Shown here one piece after another: positions 1-7,549 of a DNA stretch of 56,147 bases. Below the pieces are notes generated by a model. It ran no database searches, was not told the origin of the DNA, and saw only the letters and a program-made list of their open reading frames with translations. How positions within the stretch are numbered: position 1 is the stretch's first letter; the number at the start of each line of letters is the position of its first letter. The translations under genes were made by a program, and so were the position numbers. Origin of the DNA: CAZMVY01 sp964617875 (GTDB lineage: Bacteria > Planctomycetota > Phycisphaerae > UBA1845 > PWPN01); NCBI GenBank assembly GCA_964617875.1, contig CAZUAI010000031.1:1-56147 (forward strand), read 5' to 3'.

Positions 1-87
1 ACTAAACCACTTGGGACGGCAGTGCCATTCGTTCCTGACCCCCTCCCTGCGTGCAGGAACGGTCGTGCGCCCCCCGCAGGGGAGATC

Positions 88-657
88 ATGAACCGCGTTT
101 TGGGAGTTATCGGAAGCCCGCGCCGACACGGCAATACCGACATTCTGGTTGGCCGCGTCCTTGAGGGTGCTCGCGACGCGGGGGCGGAAACGGACGCGCT
201 TTATCTTCATGAAATCACGATTCGCGAGTGCGACGGCTGCCAGGTCTGCTGGAAGGGCCGGCCGTGCAACAAGGACGACGGCATGAACGCCGTCTACTCC
301 CGGATCATCGCCAGCGATGTGATCGTCTTCGGTACCCCGGTCTACTGGTACGGGCCGACGGCGCTGATGAAGGCGTTCCTCGACCGGTTCGTCTACTTCA
401 ATTGCCCCGAGAACCGGGCGAAGATCCGCGGCCACGCCGCCGCCCTCGTGGTCCCATACGAGGAAGACAGCCCCGAAACCGCCGAGCCGCTGCTCAAACT
501 CTTCGAGTTGTCGCTGCGATACCTTGAGATGCCGCTGGTCGGTCAACTCGTCGTCCCCGGCGTGGGCGACAGGGGCGCCGTCCTCCAGAAGCCCGATTGC
601 CTGGCCGAAGCGTTCAAACTCGGCAGAAGCCTGGCGGCAGCCCGCCGTGTCGTATAG
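88..657 (+). CDS. Flavodoxin-fold NAD(P)H-dependent FMN reductase / iron-sulfur flavoprotein-like
   Basis: Predicted 189-residue cytoplasmic flavoprotein that probably passes electrons from NAD(P)H or a small carrier through FMN. The N-terminus reads VLGVIGSPRRHGNT, the FMN-phosphate loop of the flavodoxin-like reductase family. A Cys cluster follows at about residues 49-62 (CDGCQVCWKGRPC), as in iron-sulfur flavoproteins, and then GTPVYWYGPTALMKAFLDR, the conserved flavin-contact segment. The length fits the family. ATG 88 is chosen because the flavodoxin fold begins there and a GGGGAG ribosome site lies just upstream; an in-frame ATG at 22 would add unconserved residues. The physiological substrate cannot be read from the sequence, and whether a cluster is bound at the Cys residues is inference. 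Confidence 0.85.
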   Translation: MNRVLGVIGSPRRHGNTDILVGRVLEGARDAGAETDALYLHEITIRECDGCQVCWKGRPCNKDDGMNAVYSRIIASDVIVFGTPVYWYGPTALMKAFLDRFVYFNCPENRAKIRGHAAALVVPYEEDSPETAEPLLKLFELSLRYLEMPLVGQLVVPGVGDRGAVLQKPDCLAEAFKLGRSLAAARRVV

Positions 658-797
658 GGCTGTGTGGCACCGACCGGAGGCCGGGACGTGGTGCCTTTCG
701 CACGATCAGATGCATGATTCTCTCGATGCTCACCCTGGCCGCCGGTGGGCCGGGCCGAGCGTCGTATCTCCGCTGCGGCGTGCGCGGACGCTTGCGG

Positions 798-1397
798 CTA
801 CGGCGAGGACGTGGTGTGCCCGGTAGCGGCGTAGTCGAGCCAGTCGATCGACATGTACAGCATGCGGTACTTGCCCGGCCGTTCGGTGTGGTCACGAAAG
901 ACCTCTCCACGCTCCGAAAACCCCGCTTGCCGGTAGCAGCGGATGGCGGCGGTGTTGTCCGGCAGCACCACGAGGTTGACGGCGCGGGCCTGCCGTTCGG
1001 TGAAGGCTTCGTCCAGCACCAGCTTCACCATCCGTCGCCCAATCCCTTTCCCACGCAATGCCGGCGTTACGATGCAATGGCCGAGCCACCACTGTCGGCG
1101 GCCGAACGATAACGGGTTCAGCTCCACGTAGCCGCACGGTTCGGTATCGCCTTCGCGCCAGCACAGGAACACGTGTCCGTCGCGTTGAGCCCACGCGACG
1201 ACCTTCTCCGGCGTCAGGGGCGGCGGTGTCTTCGGAGCAAGCTGAAACGCCTCCTCCGGCGACCGCACCCAGCTCGCGACCAGAGCGGCATATCGCGGCT
1301 CGAATGGCCGCAAGCCAAACCGCGGGTGGGTCGCCGCTGCCGTCGGGACCGCCGGAGGCGAGCCGTTCCTGCCGATGAGCCATTCCATGAGAGCCAT
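798..1397 (-). CDS. GNAT-family N-acetyltransferase
   Basis: 199-residue protein of the GCN5-related N-acetyltransferase superfamily, which moves an acetyl group from acetyl-CoA to an amine on a protein, antibiotic or metabolite. The acetyl-CoA pyrophosphate loop is visible as RGKGIGRRM around residues 115-123. It is followed by the C-terminal pattern of a conserved Asn (LPDNTAAIRCYRQAGF), which usually completes the fold. The segment WWLGHCIVTPALRGKG matches the beta4-alpha3 region. It converges with the flavodoxin-like gene and lies divergent from the methyltransferase gene. An internal ATG three codons on (1388) is an alternative start. The acceptor substrate is unknown; the closest textual resemblance is to RimJ/RimL-type members, but that is weak. 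Confidence 0.85.
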   Translation of the reverse strand: MALMEWLIGRNGSPPAVPTAAATHPRFGLRPFEPRYAALVASWVRSPEEAFQLAPKTPPPLTPEKVVAWAQRDGHVFLCWREGDTEPCGYVELNPLSFGRRQWWLGHCIVTPALRGKGIGRRMVKLVLDEAFTERQARAVNLVVLPDNTAAIRCYRQAGFSERGEVFRDHTERPGKYRMLYMSIDWLDYAATGHTTSSP

Positions 1398-1463
1398 CTT
1401 CCGGTATCATATCGGATCGCGCAACGTGGTGCATGCACGAGTAACGTGAATGGTCGAGGGTCG

Positions 1464-2135
1464 ATGGCAGCCGATAGATTCCTGACATACCCCGTTCGCC
1501 GGGAAACGTGGACGGTTGCCGGCGAGTCGTTCGAGCTGGTCTGGCCGGCCGACATGGACGCCCTCCTGGACGACCCGCGGACGCGGGAACGGTTTGCCCG
1601 CGAAGAATACATGCCGTATTGGGGTGTGCCCTGGCCCAGCGCGAGCCTCCTGGCGGATTACCTCATGACCTGTCATCCCCGGTACGGGGGCCGGGCCATC
1701 GAACTGGGTTGCGGCGTCGGGCTCGTGTCCGTGGTCGCCGCCCGCCTGGGTTGGGCCGTGACGGCGGCAGACTGGGATGCCGACGCCCTCGAGTTTGTGA
1801 AGGAAAACGCGCGCCGGAACGGCGTGGCCCTGGCCGGTGTGGCGGTGCTTGATTGGTGCCGGCCGTTCACAGGCGAACCGTACGATCTCGTGCTCGCAAG
1901 CGATGTCCTGTACGAACGACGGAACATCGAGCCTGTGGCCCGCTGGATCCGCGCGGCCCTGGCTCCGGATGGAGTCGCCCTGGTATCCGACTCGAACCGC
2001 AGTTCGGCGATCGGCTTCCAGGATGCGGCGGTGGGGGCGGGCCTCACTGTGCGGCGTATCCCCCGGGAGGTGACGCCGCCCAACGGGCTCCTGATCCGCG
2101 GTGCCGTGTACGTACTGGAGGCGGGCCCGGCATGA
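1464..2135 (+). CDS. Class I SAM-dependent methyltransferase (METTL16-like / protein lysine methyltransferase type)
   Basis: 223-residue Rossmann-fold methyltransferase. Motif I reads AIELGCGVGLVSVVAARLG, motif II ends in an acidic residue (VTAADWDADALEF), and a DLVLASDVLYE segment follows. The last is typical of the family of protein or small-molecule methyltransferases related to eukaryotic lysine methyltransferases (Pfam Methyltransf_16). The start at ATG 1464 is the first Met before the conserved region; long in-frame extension upstream would be antisense to the GNAT gene and is not conserved-looking. The stop codon overlaps the rodA start (ATGA at 2132-2135), which implies translational coupling. 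The target is unknown. Co-expression with a cell-wall glycosyltransferase is seen in the sequence, but any functional link is inference. Confidence 0.85.
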   Translation: MAADRFLTYPVRRETWTVAGESFELVWPADMDALLDDPRTRERFAREEYMPYWGVPWPSASLLADYLMTCHPRYGGRAIELGCGVGLVSVVAARLGWAVTAADWDADALEFVKENARRNGVALAGVAVLDWCRPFTGEPYDLVLASDVLYERRNIEPVARWIRAALAPDGVALVSDSNRSSAIGFQDAAVGAGLTVRRIPREVTPPNGLLIRGAVYVLEAGPA

Positions 2136-3415
2136 CGACGACTTCTTCGGCCGGGATCCTCCGCATCAGCCACCACGGCTGGTGGGTCCTCGTACCCACG
2201 GCCGTTCTCTGCGCGATCGGGCTTGGCACCATCTACGGGATCCAGCAGGGAGCGGTGGGCACCGCCGGCGAGGCCCCGCTTCAGCGGCAGCTTGTTTACT
2301 CGGCCGTCGGCCTTGTTCTCATGGGCGTTGTCATCACGACCAGCTATCAGCGTCTGGGCCGCTGCGCCTATCTCATTTATGCCGTTTGCCTCGCCTTGTT
2401 GGCCGTCCTGGTCATCGACCGGTGGATCGACCTGGGATTTGTGCCGTATATCCGCGGCTCCCGCCGGTGGATACGGGTCTTGGGCGTTCAGTTCCAGCCG
2501 TCGGAACTGATGAAGATCGGCTACGTCCTCGCCCTCGCGCGGTATCTGCGCTATCGCAAGAACTATCGCAGTCTTTCGGGGCTCATGGGGCCGTTCCTGC
2601 TCGCGCTGGTCCCCATGATTCTGATCAAGATGCAGCCCGACCTGGGGATGACGCTCATCATGCTCCCGGTGCTCTTCGCGATGCTGTTTGTCGCCGGCGC
2701 CCGGCTCAAGCATCTGGCCATAGTCGTCCTGGCGGCCCTGGCGGCACTCCCCTTGTTCTGGCTCAAGATCGAAATGTATCAGGCCCTGCGTATCACGGCC
2801 GTCGTGCTCCAGAGCGAATCCGTCCGCCGCTGGATCGCTGAGCATCCCGATGCCTGGACGCGCCTGGGCCCCAGTGAGGTGCGCCGCAGCCCCGAGGAAG
2901 CTCGCCGCTGGCAGATGGAGGCGGCCGAGTGGCAGGTTCGCCGCGGCTATCAGCTCGTGCGTTCGAAGGCGGCCTTGGGGAGCGGGGGGGTACTGGGCAC
3001 CGGCCTGGCCAGAGGCACCTTCATTGAGTACGACTTCCTGCCCGATAAGCACAACGATTTCATCTTCGCGGTGATCGGCCACCAGTTCGGCCTGGTGGGC
3101 TGTCTCGTGGCGCTGCTGTGCTATGCGTTGATCGTGATCGCCGGCATCGACATCGCCACGTTGACCAACGACCCCTTCGGAAAACTCCTGGCCGTGGGCA
3201 TCGTCGCGATGCTTGCGACGCAGGTGCTGACCAACGTGGGCATGACGATCGGCCTTGCGCCCATCACGGGGCTCACCCTTCCCTTTGTCAGTTTCGGCGG
3301 CAGCAGCGCTATTGCCAACTTCCTCTCAATCGGTCTCCTGATCAATGTCGCTCAGCGACGCCCTATGCTCATCGCCCACGAACCCTTTGTGTTCGCCCGG
3401 GAAGACGAGGACTGA
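2132..3415 (+). CDS. rodA: SEDS-family peptidoglycan glycosyltransferase, RodA-type
   Basis: 427-residue polytopic inner-membrane protein of the SEDS family (RodA/FtsW/SpoVE), which polymerises lipid II into glycan strands together with a class B PBP. Visible signatures are RGSRRWIRVLGVQFQPSELMK in the first half, the PDLGMTLIMLPV segment, GTGLARGTFIEYDFLPDKHN, and the C-terminal SEDS box GLTLPFVSFGGSSAIANF. The FLPDKHNDFIFAVIGHQFG wording is that of RodA rather than FtsW. The large external loop between about residues 215 and 285 is long and highly charged compared with typical RodA. The start is fixed by the ATGA overlap with the methyltransferase. Presence of rodA implies a peptidoglycan wall with elongation machinery, which is notable if the organism is a planctomycete. 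Confidence 0.93.
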   Translation: MTTTSSAGILRISHHGWWVLVPTAVLCAIGLGTIYGIQQGAVGTAGEAPLQRQLVYSAVGLVLMGVVITTSYQRLGRCAYLIYAVCLALLAVLVIDRWIDLGFVPYIRGSRRWIRVLGVQFQPSELMKIGYVLALARYLRYRKNYRSLSGLMGPFLLALVPMILIKMQPDLGMTLIMLPVLFAMLFVAGARLKHLAIVVLAALAALPLFWLKIEMYQALRITAVVLQSESVRRWIAEHPDAWTRLGPSEVRRSPEEARRWQMEAAEWQVRRGYQLVRSKAALGSGGVLGTGLARGTFIEYDFLPDKHNDFIFAVIGHQFGLVGCLVALLCYALIVIAGIDIATLTNDPFGKLLAVGIVAMLATQVLTNVGMTIGLAPITGLTLPFVSFGGSSAIANFLSIGLLINVAQRRPMLIAHEPFVFAREDED

Positions 3416-3431
3416 GCCCAAGTCGCGCGGC

Positions 3432-3470
3432 GTAAAAAGAAAACACCGGGCGTCCGGAGACGGCCCGGTG
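3432..3470 (-). terminator. Strong intrinsic terminator on the minus strand (bidirectional with rodA)
   Basis: Perfect 8-bp stem CACCGGGC (3444-3451) / GCCCGGTG (3463-3470) with an 11-nt loop. Read on the minus strand it is followed at once by GTTTTCTTTTT (3443-3433), a strong U-tract; on the plus strand only CTTTCC follows. It therefore ends a minus-strand transcript coming from higher coordinates, and may also end rodA weakly. Confidence 0.75.
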
Positions 3471-3490
3471 CTTTCCGGAGGGGAAAAGCG

Positions 3491-3577
3491 TTATGGCTTC
3501 CGCACTAGGCGGATATCCTCACCGAAAAAAACGACCCAGAGAACGAAGAGCGAGATCACTCCCAGGCAGCGAACCAA
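3491..3577 (-). CDS. Candidate single-membrane-span microprotein (28 aa)
   Basis: Short minus-strand frame ending with TAA at 3493-3491, only about 20 nt before the strong minus-strand terminator. Translated from the TTG at 3577 it gives 28 residues: a hydrophobic span (LGVISLFVLWVVFFG) followed by an amphipathic charged tail (GEDIRLVRKP). This is the layout of bacterial membrane microproteins. There is no ATG, and no convincing Shine-Dalgarno precedes the TTG; a GTG at 3559 would give 22 residues. The evidence for a real gene is the terminator that would otherwise have no transcript, plus the non-random residue composition. The function is unknown. The alternative is an untranslated minus-strand RNA. 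Confidence 0.4.
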   Translation of the reverse strand: MVRCLGVISLFVLWVVFFGEDIRLVRKP

Positions 3578-3989
3578 GGCGGGTTCTCACTCGTCCGGAC
3601 TCCCAGATGCACATGCACCGCACGGCACCTTTCTTACTAATAGCGGATCGGTCGACAAAATGCAAGACCCTTCCGCACTTTTTCTGTGGATCTCATCGGC
3701 CAAACAGGGCCGCAAGGTGCAGCGATAGTTGTAACCTATTGCACTATAGAAGATTAGGCGCGATGGTGCGCCGTGGCCGCCGCGGAAATAGGGCCCAACT
3801 TTTTTGGGCGGGGCCGCCTTTGGATGATCGGTATTGGCGGTGCCGGCGGTAGGCAGCGTTGCGGGATCAGGCCAATCAGATGAGGTCCGCTGCATCCGCT
3901 CCATGCTGCGACGGGGGCCTTCCGGAGAACTTCGAGAACGCTGCGACCGGCACTGCACGGCCGGCCCCTGGGCTGCCGATAACCCCAGA
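3578..3989. other. Gene-free stretch upstream of the nucleotidyltransferase-kinase gene
   Basis: No convincing coding frame on either strand. It has several A/T-rich patches unlike the GC-rich surroundings. On the minus strand TTGCAT (3665-3660), 17 nt, TATTAG (3642-3637) could be a weak promoter for the microprotein transcript. On the plus strand a TATAGA at 3745-3750 has no acceptable -35. The remainder is probably the leader of the gene at 3990. Confidence 0.5.
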
Positions 3990-5630
3990 ATGACCGAGGA
4001 ATCGAGCGCCCGCAAGATCGTCGGGCGGGAGGAGCTGCGCGCGGCCGTCGAGGCCGCCCGCGCCGCCGGCCATACCATCGTACATTGCCACGGGTGTTTT
4101 GACATCGTCCACCCTGGGCACATTCGATACCTTGAGTTCGCGCGTCGGCAGGGCGATCTGCTGATCGTATCGCTGACGGGCGATTCACAGGTCGCCAAGG
4201 GAGATCAGCGGCCGTACATCCCGGAGGAACTGCGGGCCGAGAACATCGCGGCGCTCGAGGTCGTCGATCTCGTCTACGTGAACCCGCATCCAACGGCCGC
4301 CGCCCTCCTGAGCGAATTGCGCCCGGATGTGTATGTCAAGGGACGCGAGTACGAGCACTCGTCGGACCCGGGCTTCCGGACCGAGCAGCGGATCGTCGAG
4401 GGCTATGGCGGGCGTGTCGTTTTCAGCTCGGGCGAAGTCGTGTTCAGTTCGACGCGCGTCATCGAGTCCCTGGCGCAGAATCCGTTGCCGGAAAGCGAGC
4501 GGCTGACGCTGTTGTGCCGGCGGCACCGCATCGATCTCGGGGCCGTGGATTCGTTGCTCAGGGCCTTTGCCGGGTTGCGCGTACTGGTCGTCGGGGACGT
4601 CATCCTCGATCGGTACGTCTTGTGTGATGCGACCGAACTCGCAAGCGAATCGCCGATGATGTCGCTCTCGCGGCTGGAGGAGCGGGTCTACGTGGGCGGG
4701 GCTGGCATTGTGGCTCGGCACGTGGCGGGGCTCGGCGCTCACGCGTATCTGTTGAGCACGGCGGCGCACGACGAGTTATCGTCGATGGCGCGGCGCGTGT
4801 TTGATGACGAATCGGTGGAGGCCCACCTTCTGGCTTGTCGGCCGCGCCTGCCGGAGAAGACGCGGTACCTGGTCGAAACCACGAAGCTCTTCCGCGTCGA
4901 GGACGCCGCCTCCTGCCCGCTCGACAGCGTGTGTGAGCGACAGGCGGCGGCGTGGGCCGAATCGATCGCCGATCGACTGGACGCGGTGATCTTTTGCGAC
5001 TTTGGTTACGGCACGATCACGCGCGGGCTGCTGGGGCGTTTCCGGGACCTGCTGGCCGGGCGACGCATCGTCACCACGGCCGATGTCAGCGGGCCCCGCG
5101 GCCTTCTGCTCGAGTTCAAGGACGCCACCCTGCTGTGCCCCACGGAACGGGAACTGAGGGCAGCCCAGTACGACTTTCAGAGCGGGCTCTCCACCGTGGC
5201 GTGGAACGCCATGGAGGCGACGCAGGCTCGTCACATGATGGTGACGCTCGGGAAGAAGGGGGTCGTCGTCTTCGATCGTCAGTCGCAGGATCCCCAGGTT
5301 CCCGAGTGGAAGGGTCGCCTGCGAAGCGAGTACCTTCCATCGCTCGCGGATCAGGTCGTTGACCCGCTCGGCTGCGGCGATGCGCTGCTCGCCACGGCCA
5401 CCCTCGCGATGGCGGCGGGGGGGAGCATCATGCAGGGCGCCTATCTGGGGGCGGCCGCTGCGGCCATGGTCATCGCACGACTCGGCAATACGCCGCTCGA
5501 TGTCTCGGGGCTCCGAAGGTGGCTCGCCGGCAGAATCGAGATGGCCGGCGGCTCGGGCACTACTGTGGAGGACGTGCGGGTGCGGCGGCTGGCGCGAAAC
5601 GACTTGGCGCTGGCCGGCCCGCAGCCGTAG
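3990..5630 (+). CDS. Bifunctional sugar-phosphate nucleotidyltransferase / PfkB kinase, domains in reverse order to HldE
   Basis: 546-residue protein with two enzymatic domains related to HldE (RfaE), which makes ADP-heptose for surface polysaccharide. Residues about 28-160 are a cytidylyl/adenylyltransferase-type domain with the HxGH signature at 41-44 (GCFDIVHPGHIRYLE) and a second conserved block ending FSSTRVIE. Residues about 195-520 are a PfkB/ribokinase-type kinase with VVGDVILDRY at the start, GGAGIVARHVAGLGA as the substrate motif, and DPLGCGDALLATA containing the catalytic Asp464. In enteric HldE the kinase comes first; here the nucleotidyltransferase leads. The start at ATG 3990 just precedes the conserved region. 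The next gene is a glycosyltransferase 24 nt away, consistent with a polysaccharide pathway. The exact sugar is not readable. Confidence 0.85.
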   Translation: MTEESSARKIVGREELRAAVEAARAAGHTIVHCHGCFDIVHPGHIRYLEFARRQGDLLIVSLTGDSQVAKGDQRPYIPEELRAENIAALEVVDLVYVNPHPTAAALLSELRPDVYVKGREYEHSSDPGFRTEQRIVEGYGGRVVFSSGEVVFSSTRVIESLAQNPLPESERLTLLCRRHRIDLGAVDSLLRAFAGLRVLVVGDVILDRYVLCDATELASESPMMSLSRLEERVYVGGAGIVARHVAGLGAHAYLLSTAAHDELSSMARRVFDDESVEAHLLACRPRLPEKTRYLVETTKLFRVEDAASCPLDSVCERQAAAWAESIADRLDAVIFCDFGYGTITRGLLGRFRDLLAGRRIVTTADVSGPRGLLLEFKDATLLCPTERELRAAQYDFQSGLSTVAWNAMEATQARHMMVTLGKKGVVVFDRQSQDPQVPEWKGRLRSEYLPSLADQVVDPLGCGDALLATATLAMAAGGSIMQGAYLGAAAAAMVIARLGNTPLDVSGLRRWLAGRIEMAGGSGTTVEDVRVRRLARNDLALAGPQP

Positions 5631-5654
5631 GGCCTGATCCTGACGAGTCCCACC

Positions 5655-6830
5655 ATGCCGACGGCGGCGTCGCTCTCCTTCGTCCTCGCCACGTACAATC
5701 GCCGTGATGTTGTCCTGGCGACCTTGCAACGGCTTCGTGATCTTGGCGACGACTGCGCGGGCGCAGAGATCATCGTTGTGGACAACGCATCGTGCGACGA
5801 TACGGCGGCCGCGGTGCGTGCAACCTTTCGCGAGGTGCAGGTCATCCAGGCGGGCCGGAACCTCGGCGCCTGTGCGAAGGCCCTGGGCGTTGACCGCGCC
5901 GGCGGCGAGTATGTCGTGTTCCTCGACGACGACTCGTACCCCCGGCCGGGCAGCATTCCGCGGATGATGGACAGATTCCGGGCGGACGCCGGGTTGGGTG
6001 CCGCGGGCTTTCTGGTCTACTTGCCGGACGGGAGGGCCGAGTGCAGTGCTTTGCCGAACGTCTTCACAGGATGTGGTGTCGGCTTTCGCCGCGACGCCCT
6101 GCGCGAGGTGGGGGGGCTGGATCGCACGCTTTTCATGGCCGCCGAGGAGTACGACCTGGCCTTTCGTCTGGTTACGGCGGGCTGGAAGTGCGTGACGTTT
6201 TCGGACCTTGCGGTGGACCACCTGAAAACGCCGCACGCCCGGGCGAGCGCCAGACTGGTGTATTACGACACCCGGAACAACCTCATTCTGATTGCGCGGT
6301 ATCTCCCTGACGAGTACGAGTGCACGTTCCGCCAGGACTGGTCGCAGCGATACGGCTGGATTGCCCAGGCGGCGGGGCATCGAGCGGCGTTCTGGCGGGG
6401 CTGGCTGGCCGGACGCTGCCGCCGTGGCAGGGAACGCAGCACTTACGCACCCTGGCGCCTCACAGATTCCGCATTCGAATACCTGTTTCGGTTTGAGCGG
6501 ATCTGCGATCGCATGGCCGCCGTTGCCCACGGGGGCGCCCGCACCGTCCTCTTCGCAGACCTCGGCAAGAACATCTACCCGTTCGTGCGGGCGGCCCAAC
6601 GGGTGGGGCTCAGGATCGCCTGCATCGCGGACGATCGCATGGGCGGGGCCGCCCGCCGCTATCGCGGCCTCCCGATTCGGAGCCTCGCCGACGGCCTCGC
6701 CTGCAAGCCGGATGCGATCGTCGTTTCCAACACCTCACCCGTACACGCCGCCATCACGGCCGAGCGCCTCGCCGCCGTCACGACTATTCCGATTCATCGC
6801 TGGTTTGGCTACGATATCGCCATGGACTGA
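5655..6830 (+). CDS. GT2 family glycosyltransferase with extra C-terminal Rossmann-like domain
   Basis: 391-residue protein. Residues 1-230 are a GT-A fold family 2 glycosyltransferase: FVLATYNRRD at the N-terminus, EIIVVDNASCDDT for the nucleotide site, EYVVFLDDDSYP as the metal-binding D-x-D, and AAEEYDLAFRL near the acceptor site. There are no membrane spans. Residues about 285-391 form a second module beginning TVLFADLGKNIYPFVRAA and containing IACIADDRMGG and AIVVSNTSP. This looks like a small nucleotide-binding Rossmann domain of the kind found in C-methyltransferase C-termini (PF08484) or PglD N-termini; that comparison is tentative. It follows the nucleotidyltransferase-kinase by 24 nt, so the two probably act in one sugar-modification pathway. 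Confidence 0.85.
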   Translation: MPTAASLSFVLATYNRRDVVLATLQRLRDLGDDCAGAEIIVVDNASCDDTAAAVRATFREVQVIQAGRNLGACAKALGVDRAGGEYVVFLDDDSYPRPGSIPRMMDRFRADAGLGAAGFLVYLPDGRAECSALPNVFTGCGVGFRRDALREVGGLDRTLFMAAEEYDLAFRLVTAGWKCVTFSDLAVDHLKTPHARASARLVYYDTRNNLILIARYLPDEYECTFRQDWSQRYGWIAQAAGHRAAFWRGWLAGRCRRGRERSTYAPWRLTDSAFEYLFRFERICDRMAAVAHGGARTVLFADLGKNIYPFVRAAQRVGLRIACIADDRMGGAARRYRGLPIRSLADGLACKPDAIVVSNTSPVHAAITAERLAAVTTIPIHRWFGYDIAMD

Positions 6831-7146
6831 GGTGCCATGCCGCACCGAGTTCCGTCCGTGCTGCCGCGGAACCCCATATCTAAAATGAGGTTACATATGG
6901 GATAGGCAGTGTCTCGGAAAGCCAGGGGGCCACGATGCCATTTCGCGGTTTTTTTGCGTGCTTGGCGATCCTCGCCCCCTGTGCACGGTTGCCCACGGTG
7001 TGTGAGAGGACGCGTCGGATTCTCGTTCGACGGCCTTCGAGTGGGACGCAGGGCGGGGGCGATATGGGGTATCTTCCTGTTCAGAGCGTGCGGGGCACCA
7101 TCCGAAGAAAAATCTGCAAAGATCGCAGATTTCGTGTGTTTGGAGG
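6831..7146. other. Gene-free, hairpin-rich intergenic stretch after the glycosyltransferase
   Basis: No frame has the GC-rich third positions of neighbouring genes. Two inverted repeats are visible: CCCATAT (6873-6879) with ATATGGG (6895-6901) around a 15-nt A/T-rich loop, and AAATCTGC (7110-7117) with GCAGATTT (7125-7132). The first could be the end of the glycosyltransferase transcript, although no T-run follows it. Confidence 0.5.
7103..7132 (-). terminator. Possible minus-strand terminator hairpin
   Basis: Perfect 8-bp stem AAATCTGC/GCAGATTT with a 7-nt loop. On the minus strand it runs into TTTCTTCGG, giving a modest U-tract. No minus-strand gene is apparent upstream of it, so its partner transcript, possibly antisense to the small RNA region, is unknown. 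Confidence 0.35.
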
Positions 7147-7174
7147 TGGACACGGGAACGATACATGGTATAAT
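7147..7174 (+). promoter_or_regulatory. Sigma70-type promoter, TGGACA-N16-TATAAT
   Basis: -35 TGGACA (7147-7152, five of six consensus), 16-nt spacer, -10 TATAAT (7169-7174, perfect). Start of transcription is expected near 7181. No coding frame begins close behind it; a structured element with a terminator does. Confidence 0.6.
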
Positions 7175-7180
7175 GCGATA

Positions 7181-7304
7181 GCTGCGTTGGATGGTTTCTC
7201 ACAGAGCTGTCGATTGCGACACCAACGCGCCAACAAACCGGTCTTCCACTCGCTGCGGCACCCTTTGACCGCGCCAATACTTTCGGGGTGCCGCACGCCT
7301 TTTT
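7181..7304 (+). ncRNA. Candidate structured small RNA (about 120 nt)
   Basis: Stretch bounded by a near-consensus promoter and an intrinsic terminator with no coding frame of its own. The 5' half can fold into a closed domain: stem GCGTTGG (7184-7190) with CCAACGC (7222-7228), enclosing hairpin TGTCG-ATTG-CGACA (7208-7221) stacked against it. A single-stranded linker (about 7229-7253) leads to the terminator hairpin 7254-7295. I do not recognise it as 6S, SRP, tmRNA or RNase P RNA; it is too short or lacks their landmarks. An alternative reading is an attenuator leader for the lipoprotein gene at 7550. Confidence 0.45.
7254..7304 (+). terminator. Intrinsic terminator of the candidate small RNA
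   Basis: Perfect 10-bp stem TGCGGCACCC (7254-7263) / GGGTGCCGCA (7286-7295), 22-nt loop, then CGCCTTTTTA. The U-tract starts four nt after the stem. Confidence 0.6.
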
Positions 7305-7364
7305 ACGGAACCCACATACGCAACCCCAATCAAATCTGACGATAATCCGCCAGATTAACGTAGT

Positions 7365-7469
7365 ATGCTGGAAATCATGAAGAAACGGCACAGGGCAAAA
7401 ATCGTGCCGCTCTGGCTGGCTCCGGTGGCCCTCCTGGAAGCGTTGCGACTGCACGAACGGGAGCCGTAG
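7365..7469 (+). CDS. Possible 34-aa small ORF ahead of the lipoprotein gene
   Basis: Frame from ATG 7365 to TAG 7469, with a second in-frame ATG at 7377 that would start MKKRHRAKIVPLWLAP. The peptide has a basic N-terminus and a short hydrophobic middle (VPLWLAPVALLEAL). No good Shine-Dalgarno is seen before either ATG, and I recognise no family. It sits between the small-RNA terminator and the lipoprotein gene. It could be a leader peptide or chance. Confidence 0.25.
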   Translation: MLEIMKKRHRAKIVPLWLAPVALLEALRLHEREP

Positions 7470-7549
7470 AATCCGGGCTGATGCTCCCACCGAGAACTCA
7501 TACCGCCTGTGGAGTGCCGCAAGACAGCCTGGTCTCCTCGGGGCTGCGT

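Noticed and set aside
31..60. GTTCCTG...CAGGAAC inverted repeat just before the first gene
   Set aside because: Stem of 7 bp with a 16-nt loop and no T-run; the upstream context is outside the window, so no role can be supported.
6909..7339. Plus-strand frames of 90 and 134 residues over the small-RNA region
   Set aside because: Third-position GC is mixed, there is no family signal or ribosome site, and they run through the promoter and terminator.
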